From the NCBI RefSeq assembly GCF_023238625.1, contig NZ_CP096670.1:3204501-3268500 (forward strand): a stretch of DNA of 64,000 nt, read 5' to 3'. A model generated the notes under the pieces. The model had not been told where the DNA came from. It did not search any database and worked only from the letters and a program-made list of their open reading frames with translations. Below are positions 26,033 through 35,041 of this stretch, piece by piece. The stretch's first letter is position 1, and every line of letters starts with the position of its first letter. The DNA is from Agarivorans sp. TSD2052. Lineage in GTDB: Bacteria; Pseudomonadota; Gammaproteobacteria; Enterobacterales; Celerinatantimonadaceae. Both the position numbers and the translations under genes were made by a program.

Positions 26033-27103
26033 TTACTTAGAACAAGGTGAAAATGTAACCGTGCTTTTACCTTCTGATGCCTGCTTAACGGTATCTGCAC
26101 ACATTGTTTCAGAGAAATACAACGTGTCGTTAAAGTTATAGCCAATCTGCTCGCGAGTGTCGTAATTGGTAAACAAGAAGTCACCGTTTTCATGGTTATA
26201 AACAAACTGAGTCCAAGATGCGTAAGTCTCGCCGTTAGTTGGGTCAATCAAATCTTGAGGAACTAAGTTACCCGCGTTGAAGGTACTTAATAGCTTACCG
26301 CGAGTTTGTGGCCAAGTTTTACCTTCCTCAAATTTTACGTGTGTCGTGTGGAATAAGCCACGTAAGTTACGGTCTAGCGAGCTAATTGATGTAGGCACTT
26401 TTTTAGCCGTTAAGTCAGCTAAATCAACCTTAGCAACATAGTCACGGTGATCTTGTTGTAATGGAGAGTTTGCCATAACACGCAAATCTGATTTTTCATC
26501 ACCGCGATGCACAACCATCTTTCCGCCTTTGTTTAGCTGTAATAAAGCAATATCGCCAGACTTATCGTGGATAGAGATATGCAAACCATGCTCGGTGCCA
26601 TGTAAGCCATCTTTCCACGCTATTTGCCATTCGTTGTTATTGAACGCGGTGACAGCTTGTTCAGTCGTAGCATAAGTTTCTGTAATGTATGCAATCACAT
26701 CAATGAAACTAACCGCTGGCGCACCTGTGTCTTGGTAGTCTTCGATGAAGGCTGCGCTATCAGCCATATAAAGCAATGATGCAGCAAGGCCCTGTGAGTT
26801 TATCGCGTCAGAAGTCACTCCGCCAAAAACATCGTATTCCATTTGTGCAACCGCATGATAATTAGTGGTCCACTGCATCGCATGCTTATAGCTAGGTGTT
26901 TCAGTGCTGCGCTCAATGCCGACTGGGTTAACTTGAGTGGTATTACCCAGCTGTTGACCCCAGTCAAGTGAACGAACCGTTGACATACCATGTGGTGTAT
27001 CAAGGGTGATGCGTGAACATGCATTGGCTGTTTGTGCCATGCCAACCATTGAGATTGCTGTAATTGCAACAAGTGCGATTTTATTTAGTTTGAAGTTTTT
27101 CAT
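26033..27103 (-). CDS. Secreted Ntn hydrolase of the choloylglycine hydrolase / penicillin V acylase family
   Basis: Cleaves linear amide bonds with an N-terminal cysteine. From ATG at 27103 the protein has 356 residues: a signal peptide ends at TANA, so Cys29 becomes the N-terminal nucleophile (CSRITLDTPHGMSTVRSLDW), as required in this family. Further landmarks are NPVGIERSTETPSYKHAMQW, the SDAINSQGLAASLLYM segment and LHISIHDKSGDIALLQLNKG. Gram-negative members act on bile salts, penicillin V or acyl-homoserine lactones; the substrate here is not deducible. A LysR gene diverges from it and probably regulates it. Confidence 0.9.
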   Translation of the reverse strand: MKNFKLNKIALVAITAISMVGMAQTANACSRITLDTPHGMSTVRSLDWGQQLGNTTQVNPVGIERSTETPSYKHAMQWTTNYHAVAQMEYDVFGGVTSDAINSQGLAASLLYMADSAAFIEDYQDTGAPAVSFIDVIAYITETYATTEQAVTAFNNNEWQIAWKDGLHGTEHGLHISIHDKSGDIALLQLNKGGKMVVHRGDEKSDLRVMANSPLQQDHRDYVAKVDLADLTAKKVPTSISSLDRNLRGLFHTTHVKFEEGKTWPQTRGKLLSTFNAGNLVPQDLIDPTNGETYASWTQFVYNHENGDFLFTNYDTREQIGYNFNDTLYFSETMCADTVKQASEGKSTVTFSPCSK

Positions 27104-27232
27104 AAGTAGCCCCAATAAGGTTAGTGACAATTAAGAGTGTGTTGCTCTTTGATGTATTCATTATCGATTAAAACTGCTAATCTCAAAGTGGCTAAGAGTA
27201 GGTATTAACCCTCTCTCATAAAGGAGTTGACT

Positions 27233-28108
27233 ATGGCTGTGTCACTAGAGCAACTGCACGCATTTGTTGCTACCGTTGAGCAAGGAGGTGTCGCCCAGGC
27301 TGCACGTCATATCGGTAAACATGTTTCGACATTACGAGAGCAGGTTAATAATTTAGAAATTGATACTGGACTCACGTTATTTGTGCGCCATCCACGTTCA
27401 CTAGAAGTCACAGAGCATGGTGAGCAGTTATATAACTTTGCTAAATCGATGCTATCTGAGGCCAGTCATTTTGACGCTAAGGTTGATAGCTTATTGCAGG
27501 GGATCCCAGAAAGGCTCACGATCGCCATCGATACTAGCTTAGTAGAGTCTGCATTAGACAATCAGATATCAGCTCTGCTACAAGCCTACCCCTATCTCAG
27601 TTTAAAAGTGTTAAATGGTGATACCTTACAGATCAGAGGTTGGATAATGTCGGGTAAAGCTGATATTGGCATCATGCTATCAACGATTAACGTTCCTACT
27701 GAAATTACCCACGCCAATGCTTATAGCTTTGAAGTGATTAGAGTTGTGCCAGCCCGTTGGGAACTACCTAACCCGGCGCAACCAAGGGATTTACGCGATA
27801 AACTACAATTAAGTTATTCCTTTTTACAGGATATAGGTATGCGTGATGCCGACGTAATCAGTCACCGCTTTATGTTATGTAATAACGCAACTCAATTATT
27901 AAGTTTAGTTAAAGCGGGTGTAGGTTGGGCACATTTACCTAAGTTTGTTTGCGAAGATGCGCTTGCAGATGGCGAAGTTGTTATCAATCAAGCTCCCAGT
28001 GAACCCTTTTCAAATTGGAATGCAGAACTGGTGTGGAAGAAAGAAAAAGCCATTAACCCTGCCATGCAAATGTTTATCGAAGCGGTACAGGCTTTACCGA
28101 GCCATTAG
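27233..28108 (+). CDS. LysR-family regulator divergent from the Ntn hydrolase
   Basis: A 291-residue LysR-type regulator with an N-terminal helix-turn-helix (GGVAQAARHIGKHVSTLREQ near residues 20-39, then VRHPRSLEVTEHGEQLY) and a ligand-binding domain with LSLKVLNGDTLQIRGWIMSG and KADIGIMLS. The ATG at 27233 has AAAGGAG seven bases upstream; the frame starts two codons earlier at TTG. It diverges from the acylase-type hydrolase with 129 bases between the starts, so it is its likely regulator. Confidence 0.9.
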   Translation: MAVSLEQLHAFVATVEQGGVAQAARHIGKHVSTLREQVNNLEIDTGLTLFVRHPRSLEVTEHGEQLYNFAKSMLSEASHFDAKVDSLLQGIPERLTIAIDTSLVESALDNQISALLQAYPYLSLKVLNGDTLQIRGWIMSGKADIGIMLSTINVPTEITHANAYSFEVIRVVPARWELPNPAQPRDLRDKLQLSYSFLQDIGMRDADVISHRFMLCNNATQLLSLVKAGVGWAHLPKFVCEDALADGEVVINQAPSEPFSNWNAELVWKKEKAINPAMQMFIEAVQALPSH

Positions 28109-28227
28109 CATAATCGACTTACCATAAGATGGAGGGGCTTGCCCAAGCCATATCAAGCCACCCATTACTAACTTTATAATTTACAGTGATATTATTATAG
28201 GTGGCTTATTAGTACTCTTTTACTTCG

Positions 28228-28440
28228 CTTGATACACGATTACTGTGTTGATAATTCGAGAGATGAGCCTGTGTTCCATGGCACCATCCCCACCACCATT
28301 CGTTCTATCAATAAACTTATCAAAAAACACAAAGGCTTGGCTACTCATCTTTGTGTAGTTGTATGAAGCAGGGCCTTGCGGATTTGGGGCATATCGTCAA
28401 TTAGTTAAGCACGGTATTGAATGTGGTTTACTAGCCAGCG
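28228..28440 (+). pseudogene. IS110-family transposase remnant (N-terminal part)
   Basis: The plus strand encodes scraps of an IS110 transposase in shifting frames: CTTGATACA near 28228 (start of the DEDD-like domain), then VDNSRDEPVFHGTIPTTIRS and INKLIKKHKGLATHLCVV. After a one-base shift near 28361 comes YEAGPCGFGAYRQLVKHG and IECGL. The YEAGPCGFG.YRQL text is characteristic. The piece ends at the stop of the neighbouring sensor gene, so about three quarters of the element are missing. No inverted repeats or bridge-RNA end were seen. Confidence 0.8.
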
Positions 28441-28443
28441 CTA

Positions 28444-31023
28444 TCACAGCTTACCCGCAGAGCTGCCAAAAAAGTCTTGGTTAATTTTGTTATGAAATAG
28501 CGATATTTTCATCAGCACGTTTTTTAAATTTTGCTGCTCTAGCTCGGTTAAGCTGTTAATGGCCAGTACGTCGTTCACTTCGCGAAGGTCGGTGTATTCT
28601 ACTATTTGGTTCATGAAGCGCAGATGCCAAATGTGATCAAAAATATATACCATTTCTTTAAAGCTTTGCGGGTCGATTTCTTTTACCGCCGCCAACTTTT
28701 TAAGCCTTACCATGGTGTTTGATTCACGAATATCGTGTTTAAGCGCATAGATGCGACAAAAAATTTCCATTGGCCGCAGGCACGCTTTAAGATTGATTGA
28801 GGCTTCACCGTCGTGCCTTTCGGTTTTGATCTGCTTAAAACTATTTAACGGAACCTTGTAAGACAGGCAGTTTTTGGCATAAGTGCTTAAAAATGAGGGA
28901 TGCTGGCGGATAAGCTGATTAATGTGCTGCTGGATCTGGTCAACCAAGGCTTTTTTGCCATAGGTTGAGCGAATATCAAAAAACACATTTAGCTCTAAAA
29001 TTGTGCTAGGAGTGGCACTATTGATCCAGCTTTCAAAGTTGTTTTGCCATTCTTCTACGGTTAAACACCAACGGTGATTGGTGGCCATGATTAGCCCTTC
29101 ACAATAACTGTACCCCGCCTGATTTAACAAACCGCATACTCTTTCAGCCAGATGCAAAAAATAGCGCTGGGTTGACTTGCGTCGCTCTGGTGCTGGGGCT
29201 TCAAACACGATGGCGTTATCTTGATCAGAAAACAGCGTCATGTCGTGACGGGCGTTACTGCCAAAAGAAATAAACGAAAAAGGCACCGGCGGCTCGCCTA
29301 ACTCTTCAATACTGAGATCAATAAATCGGCAAATGGCGGCATCATAAGCGCTGCCAATGGCGCGACGCAGGTTATCTGGCCGAGAACCCGCATCAATCAT
29401 TTCACGGATAAGCTCTGGCATGTGGTTTAGCGATTCAACCACATGGCCTTGAGTATTACTTTGCGCTATTTGCTCAACAATGCGGCTGGTGAGCAGTTGA
29501 TAGTCGGTGACTTTTTTCACTAGCCCAACACTCCCGCCATAGATTTTGCGGGTAATAGGGCGAAACGAAATAACATGCCCGCTTTTTTCTGAGAGGAATA
29601 TTTTTGAGGTACTAAGAATTATATCGAGCTGTTTTCCACTTTTGGTAAGCAGTTGCGCTTCAAACTCACTGGCTTCGGCCTGGTGCTTAAATAGCTGTAC
29701 TAGGTGCGCTAAAACACGGGCATTTTGCGCACAAACAGGAAACAGCATGTTCCAAATGCTGTCTGCTTTTAGTTCAGAGTCTGAATAGCCCACCATACGG
29801 TGTAGCCGATTGTTGGCATAAAGCACTTCGCCATCGGCTTCAAGCATGTAACCTTCATTGGATGATTCAACCAGTGCTCGGTATCTATCTTTAGCTTCAT
29901 GAAGCGCCACCTCGGCCCGCTTTTTTCTATTTTCAATGGTTCTACTTTGACCAATGATATAGGACATGATGGCCACCAGCCCTAGGGTGATTAGCATAAA
30001 GGTGGTGAACAGGGCTTGCTCTAGCTTGTCTATTTCTTTTTGCACGTCATTAAAGTACACCCCAGTACCAATGATCCATTGCCACTGTGCTACCCCATGC
30101 ACATAACTCAGCTTGGGGGCGGTTTTGTTTGGGTCATCTTTCCACTGCCATAAGTATTCTAGATAGCCTTCTTGCTGGTCTTTTACCAGTTGGGTGAACT
30201 CAACAAAAATCAGCTTACCACTTTTGTTTTCACTGTCGGTGTAGCGGGTAAGATCCCTGCCCTTTAGGTCTTGCCTGTAGGGGTGCATGATCATGCGTGG
30301 ATGCATGTCGGTAATAAAGAAGTAGTCTTTGTTTTGTTCGCCGTAACGCATTGCTTTTACTTCTTCTGCGGCTTTGCTTTGGGCTTGTTCTAGGCTTAGC
30401 TCGCCGCTTTCCTGCAATTGAATATATCGCTCTACAATGCTTACCGCCGATGAGGTTAGCTCTTTAATCATCAGTTTTTTTTGGCTCATCATCGACCCTT
30501 CTACCTGCGGGACAATCACAAAAACAATGGCGGTAATAAACAGTAAAATAGCCAGCAATGTTGGGATAACAATACGAAAACCAAAGCTGCTAACAAAGCT
30601 GTTACCGGGGGTGCTGCGATCCGCCATGCCGTTAAAGTAGTCTTCCATCTCTTGGGCACTGAGGATGGAGCCCATTTCTTCGCTGTGTTGAGCGTCGTGG
30701 TACTTAGCGGTGAAGGTACCATTTTCAAAATCCGTTCTGCTGGGTAGGTAGCCGTCGTAATCGTCTTTAATGTGGGTTTCTACTACATTTTTTATTTGCT
30801 GACGTGAGTATTTTTCGCCAAATTCTTGATAGGCCTCTTCTAGCGCTTCTTTGCAATGGCGAAAGCGGCGATGGTCGTAAGGGTCGTAACTGGCTATCTT
30901 GCCCATGCGCATATAATGGTCAAAGCCATCATGATCAAAAAATCCATCTATCCATTTATGGATTTCTTCGGCTCTTAGGCCAAATAATGTTTCGGTGCGA
31001 TCAGCATGTTCAGAAATTTTCAT
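28444..31023 (-). CDS. Cache-PAS-DUF294 sensor protein with an unrecognised N-terminal domain
   Basis: An 859-residue membrane protein. Residues 1-140 are a charged, His-rich soluble domain I cannot assign. A membrane segment lies at 150-171, then a periplasmic Cache domain (about 180-335, with DYFFITDMHPRMIMHPY), a second membrane segment at 337-357 and a PAS domain (about 380-485). Last comes a DUF294 nucleotidyltransferase-like domain with FGSNARHDMTLFSDQDNA at 587-604 (Asp600 and Asp602 fit the metal site) and its helical DUF294_C partner to the end. There is no kinase or cyclase output. Family knowledge suggests nucleotidyl transfer to an unknown acceptor under a Cache ligand. It is a single gene. 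Confidence 0.82.
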   Translation of the reverse strand: MKISEHADRTETLFGLRAEEIHKWIDGFFDHDGFDHYMRMGKIASYDPYDHRRFRHCKEALEEAYQEFGEKYSRQQIKNVVETHIKDDYDGYLPSRTDFENGTFTAKYHDAQHSEEMGSILSAQEMEDYFNGMADRSTPGNSFVSSFGFRIVIPTLLAILLFITAIVFVIVPQVEGSMMSQKKLMIKELTSSAVSIVERYIQLQESGELSLEQAQSKAAEEVKAMRYGEQNKDYFFITDMHPRMIMHPYRQDLKGRDLTRYTDSENKSGKLIFVEFTQLVKDQQEGYLEYLWQWKDDPNKTAPKLSYVHGVAQWQWIIGTGVYFNDVQKEIDKLEQALFTTFMLITLGLVAIMSYIIGQSRTIENRKKRAEVALHEAKDRYRALVESSNEGYMLEADGEVLYANNRLHRMVGYSDSELKADSIWNMLFPVCAQNARVLAHLVQLFKHQAEASEFEAQLLTKSGKQLDIILSTSKIFLSEKSGHVISFRPITRKIYGGSVGLVKKVTDYQLLTSRIVEQIAQSNTQGHVVESLNHMPELIREMIDAGSRPDNLRRAIGSAYDAAICRFIDLSIEELGEPPVPFSFISFGSNARHDMTLFSDQDNAIVFEAPAPERRKSTQRYFLHLAERVCGLLNQAGYSYCEGLIMATNHRWCLTVEEWQNNFESWINSATPSTILELNVFFDIRSTYGKKALVDQIQQHINQLIRQHPSFLSTYAKNCLSYKVPLNSFKQIKTERHDGEASINLKACLRPMEIFCRIYALKHDIRESNTMVRLKKLAAVKEIDPQSFKEMVYIFDHIWHLRFMNQIVEYTDLREVNDVLAINSLTELEQQNLKNVLMKISLFHNKINQDFFGSSAGKL

Positions 31024-31407
31024 ATCAGTCGACTATAGGGTTGATTTTACAGAGTAACTTTCAGAGTCATCGCTGTTAGTTTAAGGTGCGCGATATCATA
31101 AATACCATCAAAGCCTATACAAAAACAAAGAACAACGACCAATAACCCTATCTAAATCAAAATTAACTCTTTTAAGCTCTTTTACACTCACAAAAATCTA
31201 AAGGGATTCTATATTCAGGTGCAAATTGCACCTTTTACCCTTACGGGAAAATCAAACTGCCATGACCCCTCTTTGAACTCTGCTTGTTTAAAGGTGCTCT
31301 GTAACGTCTGGGATGTCGTCTCGTGTTTGCCGAAGGTGAGCATACAGAACTTAAGTGGGTGCTACCGCGCAGTGTAAACCCCGTAAATACACACAGGAAG
31401 TGCTTAG
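31024..31407. promoter_or_regulatory. Long leader upstream of the DUF3360 permease
   Basis: No gene is supported in these 384 bases. A perfect hairpin AGGTGCA-AAT-TGCACCT (31218-31234) is followed by TTTT and could end an upstream transcript or begin an attenuator. Further down, TCTGTA and TACAGA enclose about 40 bases (around 31298-31348), and GTGTA / TACAC form a small stem just before the AGGAAG ribosome site. The pattern suggests a structured 5' leader, but I recognise no known riboswitch. Confidence 0.4.
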
Positions 31408-32868
31408 ATGTCTAAAAGTAAACAAAAATTTTACCGCGATATGCGCCGCAAGGCCCAGGAGTTTGACAGTAGGGAGGAGTTTCTTAATCACGATCTAAAA
31501 ATCATGAGCTTTCGTCGCTGGGGCATTCACTTGCCATTTCGTGACTACAGTATTGAGATAGAAGATTGGGTACCCGCCCTTGCCGCTACCATCGGTAAAG
31601 TGGTTATGGTTACCGCCATGGTGGCAGCATTTGCGGCTCAGTTTGGCCTTTCCGCCGAATTTGTTGCTGAAAACGTACGTTACGAGCTGCTCATTGCCGG
31701 TGCGCTATTTGTTATCTTGTTTTCGGCCATTTTAAACCCTAACGCCAACCTCGCCGGTACTCACGGGCCAATGATTCCGCTAATTCCGCTAATTGCAGCG
31801 GCAGGAGGGCACCCGCTCGCCTTGGGGTTAATGGTGTGTGTGTTCGGCTTATTACTCGCCTTTACCAAGGGGGGCTCTAAGTTAATGACCCTTACCGGGG
31901 TGGGTGTTAGAGGGGGCTTACTGATTTACCTAGGCGCTGTTGGCTTGATTGGGCAAATCAATAAAACCGAGAGCTGGGCATCGGCCAGTGATCAGGGGTA
32001 TATCTCGTTTGCAGTCATTGGCGTTACAGTGTTGATTTACGCCTATTTGGCTAAAGTGAATAAACGCTGGTTGGCGATTCCACTTTGTTCTGCCATTGCA
32101 GGTATTGTGGCTTATGTTTTAGGGGCCGATTTTGCCTTTACTACAGAGCCGGGCCTGCCGCACTTTAGCCCTTTTTACTGGTGGGGTGAAGATACCGGTT
32201 GGCAACTAGGCTGGCCAACCTTGAGCCATTTTATTGCAGTAACACCATTTGCTTTACTCGCAGTGGCCATGTGGTCACCTGACTATTTGGGTCACCGAGT
32301 ATTCCAAGAGCTTAACTACCCCAAAGAAGCCAAAGGCGTTTTAATGGACGTAGACGATACCATGATGGGCGCCTCGGTTCGCCAAGGTGTTGGTGCGCTA
32401 TTAGGTGGCGGTAATCTGGCGTCATCATGGGGAACCTATATGATCCCTGCCGCCATTGCTAAACGCCCGATTCCTGGTGGCGCTTTGCTTACCGGTTTTC
32501 TTTGTGTATTGGCATCAGTGCTAGGTTACCCAATGGATTTAGCCATGTGGGAGCCGGTTCTACGTGTTGCGCTAATTGTGGGGGTATTCTTACCTTTATT
32601 AGAAGCTGGCATGCAAATGATTCATAAGCATAAAGACTCGTTAAGTGCTGGTATATGTATTTTTGCCTGTGCTTTTGTAAACCCTGTGTTTGGTTGGGCC
32701 AGCACCATGCTGCTTGATAACATGGGCTTAATTGGTGACCACGAACGCGCTAAAGAGCTGTCGTTTAAAGACAAATACCTGATCCCAGGTGCGGCATTTG
32801 TCATCTGTGTCGGCTCATTGGCAGCGGTTGGCCAGTTGCCGGGTATTCCGGCACTCATCAATCCATAA
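31408..32868 (+). CDS. DUF3360 family putative ion permease
   Basis: A 486-residue inner-membrane protein with about twelve hydrophobic segments after a charged N-terminal tail of some 50 residues (SKQKFYRDMRRKAQEFDSRE). It carries the SulP/NAT-like core features LNPNANLAGTHGPMIPLIPL, GVGVRGGLLIYLG and a DDTMMGASVRQGVGALLGGGN loop that mark DUF3360. The family is found mostly in marine gammaproteobacteria and its substrate is not established. AGGAAG precedes the ATG. A strong terminator follows, so it is a single-gene transcript, possibly controlled through its long leader. Confidence 0.85.
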   Translation: MSKSKQKFYRDMRRKAQEFDSREEFLNHDLKIMSFRRWGIHLPFRDYSIEIEDWVPALAATIGKVVMVTAMVAAFAAQFGLSAEFVAENVRYELLIAGALFVILFSAILNPNANLAGTHGPMIPLIPLIAAAGGHPLALGLMVCVFGLLLAFTKGGSKLMTLTGVGVRGGLLIYLGAVGLIGQINKTESWASASDQGYISFAVIGVTVLIYAYLAKVNKRWLAIPLCSAIAGIVAYVLGADFAFTTEPGLPHFSPFYWWGEDTGWQLGWPTLSHFIAVTPFALLAVAMWSPDYLGHRVFQELNYPKEAKGVLMDVDDTMMGASVRQGVGALLGGGNLASSWGTYMIPAAIAKRPIPGGALLTGFLCVLASVLGYPMDLAMWEPVLRVALIVGVFLPLLEAGMQMIHKHKDSLSAGICIFACAFVNPVFGWASTMLLDNMGLIGDHERAKELSFKDKYLIPGAAFVICVGSLAAVGQLPGIPALINP

Positions 32869-32882
32869 ACGCTTGTAACAAC

Positions 32883-32917
32883 AAAGCCTAGGCCGCTTTA
32901 CGCGGGCCTAGGCTTTT
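32883..32917 (+). terminator. Strong terminator after the DUF3360 gene
   Basis: AAAGCCTAGGCCGC / GCGGGCCTAGGCTTTT, 14 pairs with one bulged base and a short loop, followed by TTTTC, starting 15 bases after the stop. Confidence 0.9.
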
Positions 32918-32981
32918 CTATTCAACCAGGGCTTGTTGTTTGATGGTTTGCAACGCGCAGGCTGGTGTTACTGTATTAGCC

Positions 32982-33221
32982 TTAAAACGTCGAGCTCAGT
33001 GAGTCAGCATACTCATCGTAATACACCGCCATGATGCTGCCGTCGATTAAGGTTTGGGTCCATAGGCTGGTAATACTTTGATCATTGGTATTTTGGTTAA
33101 ACTCCCAACGGGCACTTTTGTCGCTGATTAGCTCTGGAGTTAGGGCCAACGCGTTGTGGCAAAACAGTGCCAACGATACAACCACTAGAAATTTACGAAC
33201 CACTGTTGCTAAACCATCCAT
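32982..33221 (-). CDS. Small exported protein of unknown function
   Basis: A 79-residue open frame with a convincing signal peptide (VVRKFLVVVSLALFCHNALA/LTPE, cleavage near residue 27), leaving about 52 mature residues ending SLSSTF. GAGGTAG lies ten bases before the ATG. The mature part is acidic with WEFNQNTNDQSITSLW. No family is recognised and the gene is isolated, so it could be a real small periplasmic protein or a chance frame; the signal peptide favours the former. Confidence 0.5.
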   Translation of the reverse strand: MDGLATVVRKFLVVVSLALFCHNALALTPELISDKSARWEFNQNTNDQSITSLWTQTLIDGSIMAVYYDEYADSLSSTF

Positions 33222-33595
33222 TGTTTAAATCTACCTCGTTGCTTTCCTTTCTCAATTGACACCACCGTTCAATCAAGATCACTGCTATTCAATACACTTG
33301 CCTGCTAGATTAATGATTTTCACCGCCTTCACATTGATTTGCCTACAAAGAACGGCTAAAAATCCTCAGCAAAACATCAATCAACCATAAACAGTGTTTG
33401 CTGGTCATTGATACAAAGTGCTTTGGCTTTAGTCTTCTGTAAGCCTTAGAGCAAACCGCGAGTCCCTTACTCCGAGCTGGATGAACTAAAGAACCCTAGT
33501 TTGGGGTAAAAGAGGGGGATGCAGTACTAGTGCCCTAACAGTAATTGCGGTATTTTTAACGGCATTACAGATGTTAAGTCATCAAGGAGAGACAT
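33222..33595. other. Intergenic region without recognised features
   Basis: About 370 bases between a small minus gene and the plus isochorismatase gene. Apart from the ribosome site AAGGAGAG at its right end I see no repeat, remnant gene or clear operator. Confidence 0.5.
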
Positions 33596-34123
33596 TTGCA
33601 GGCTTTACTCATTATAGATATGCAAAATGCCTGCTTTGAAGGCGCTAAGCGCTTTGCAGCAGATCAAGTCATCAAGCATATTAACCAACTGGCATGGTCT
33701 TTTAGGCAAAAGCAGCTGCCTGTTATTCATATTCAGCACCAAGACGCTGCCGATTTTTTACCAAACAGCCATGGCTGGCAGTTCATCCCGCAAATATGCC
33801 TTGAGCACACCGATTTGGTGATCGCCAAAACCTGCTGCGATGCCTTTATCAATACCGACCTCAGCCTACAATTAGCCAAACTAAAGGTAGAGCACATAGC
33901 TATTTGCGGCTGCGCTACCGATTTTTGCGTAGACTCGACCATTAAAGGCAGCATTGCCCAAGGCTTAGCCAGCACGGTGATTGCCGATGCCCACACCACC
34001 GCCGATAGGCCACACGCCAGCGCCGAGCAGCTGATTAAGCATTTTAATTGGAACTGGCCACAATTAATTGCTCCCAACCCTCCCCTAGTAATGAGCTGCG
34101 CAGAGGCGGTCGCTTTACTTTAA
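33596..34123 (+). CDS. Isochorismatase-family cysteine hydrolase
   Basis: A 175-residue hydrolase of the isochorismatase-like fold. The catalytic triad can be placed as Asp8 in LLIIDMQNACF, Lys in LVIAKTCCDAF (about residue 78), and Cys in ICGCATDFCVDSTIKGS (second Cys, about residue 109). The start is TTG with AAGGAGAG five to six bases upstream. Members act on isochorismate, nicotinamide or other amides; the substrate is not fixed by sequence. It precedes a glutathione transferase gene but 240 bases lie between them. Confidence 0.85.
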   Translation: MQALLIIDMQNACFEGAKRFAADQVIKHINQLAWSFRQKQLPVIHIQHQDAADFLPNSHGWQFIPQICLEHTDLVIAKTCCDAFINTDLSLQLAKLKVEHIAICGCATDFCVDSTIKGSIAQGLASTVIADAHTTADRPHASAEQLIKHFNWNWPQLIAPNPPLVMSCAEAVALL

Positions 34124-34364
34124 CGTTTATCGACCGCGTTAAAACCCAATCCGGCTCAAGTTTTCTCGCATCGTATGACCAGATTGCTGCAAAGCGGCGA
34201 ACGCCTGTTCATCAAGAGAACGTTCAATGAGTCGCTCTGCGCTCATAAGGCCAATAATTAAGCCACTGCCTAGTATCAATTATTAGCAAGCGGGTATAAG
34301 CAAAGCCTTGCGAGAAAACCTTGAACTGGGTATGGTCTGCATAAATCGATGACTTATAACCATT

Positions 34365-34997
34365 ATGCCTACTACACTTTATTCCTTTCGTCGTTGCCCC
34401 TACGCCATGCGTGCTCGACTAGCCATTGCGGTGAGTAATACCCCTGTACTGCTGCGAGAAATCATCCTGAAACATAAACCCAGTGAGATGCTAGACATTT
34501 CACCTAAAGGCACCGTGCCGGTGCTGCAGCTTGAATCAGGCAACGTGATTGATGAGAGCGTTGATATTATGCTGTGGGCCTTACAACAAGCCGACCCGCA
34601 AGCTTGGTTAGCGCCAGATTATCCAAGCATGTTGCAATGGATTGAGCAAAACGATAAGCAGTTCAAACCTTTATTAGATAAATACAAATATGCGGTACGT
34701 TTTCCAGAGCAAAGCCCCCAAGATTACCGCCAACAAGGTGAAGCATTTCTACAAAAAATTGAACAACAGCTAAGCCAAACACGCTGTTTAATGGGCGAGC
34801 AACAAAGCCTTGCCGACATGGCCATTTTGCCGTTTATTCGTCAGTTTGCCTCAGTAGATCTTAGGTGGTTTGAGCAAGCGCCTTACCCTTATTTACAAGC
34901 ATGGCTAAAACACTTTATTGATTCGGCATTGTTTCGCTCAATCATGCAAAAATACCCAACGTGGTTAGACAGCCAGCAAGAAATACGCTTTCCTTAA
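34365..34997 (+). CDS. Glutathione S-transferase family protein (Grx2-like)
   Basis: A 210-residue GST fold protein. The N-terminal thioredoxin domain starts TTLYSFRRCPYAMRARLAI, with a glutaredoxin-type CPYA active site at about residues 11-14, then KGTVPVLQLESGNVIDESVD (cis-Pro and the glutathione-gamma-Glu ES motif). The all-helical C-terminal half contains LADMAILPFIRQF. The CPYA cysteine makes thiol-transferase activity more likely than conjugation. It precedes the reductase-like gene with 44 bases between. Confidence 0.88.
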   Translation: MPTTLYSFRRCPYAMRARLAIAVSNTPVLLREIILKHKPSEMLDISPKGTVPVLQLESGNVIDESVDIMLWALQQADPQAWLAPDYPSMLQWIEQNDKQFKPLLDKYKYAVRFPEQSPQDYRQQGEAFLQKIEQQLSQTRCLMGEQQSLADMAILPFIRQFASVDLRWFEQAPYPYLQAWLKHFIDSALFRSIMQKYPTWLDSQQEIRFP

Positions 34998-35041
34998 TAA
35001 CAGCTATTTTTACAAACATAGTCAATTTGACTGGAGAGCCT

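Noticed and set aside
31310-31320. GGGATGTCGTC in the DUF3360 leader resembles a stretch of the tetrahydrofolate riboswitch.
   Set aside because: Only 11 bases match, the rest of the conserved core is absent, and that riboswitch is known mainly from Firmicutes upstream of folate genes.
34139-34246. A 35-codon minus-strand frame between isochorismatase and GST genes (starts MSAERLIERSLDEQ).
   Set aside because: No ribosome site; coding-like text could be a remnant of a longer gene, but no family could be recognised.
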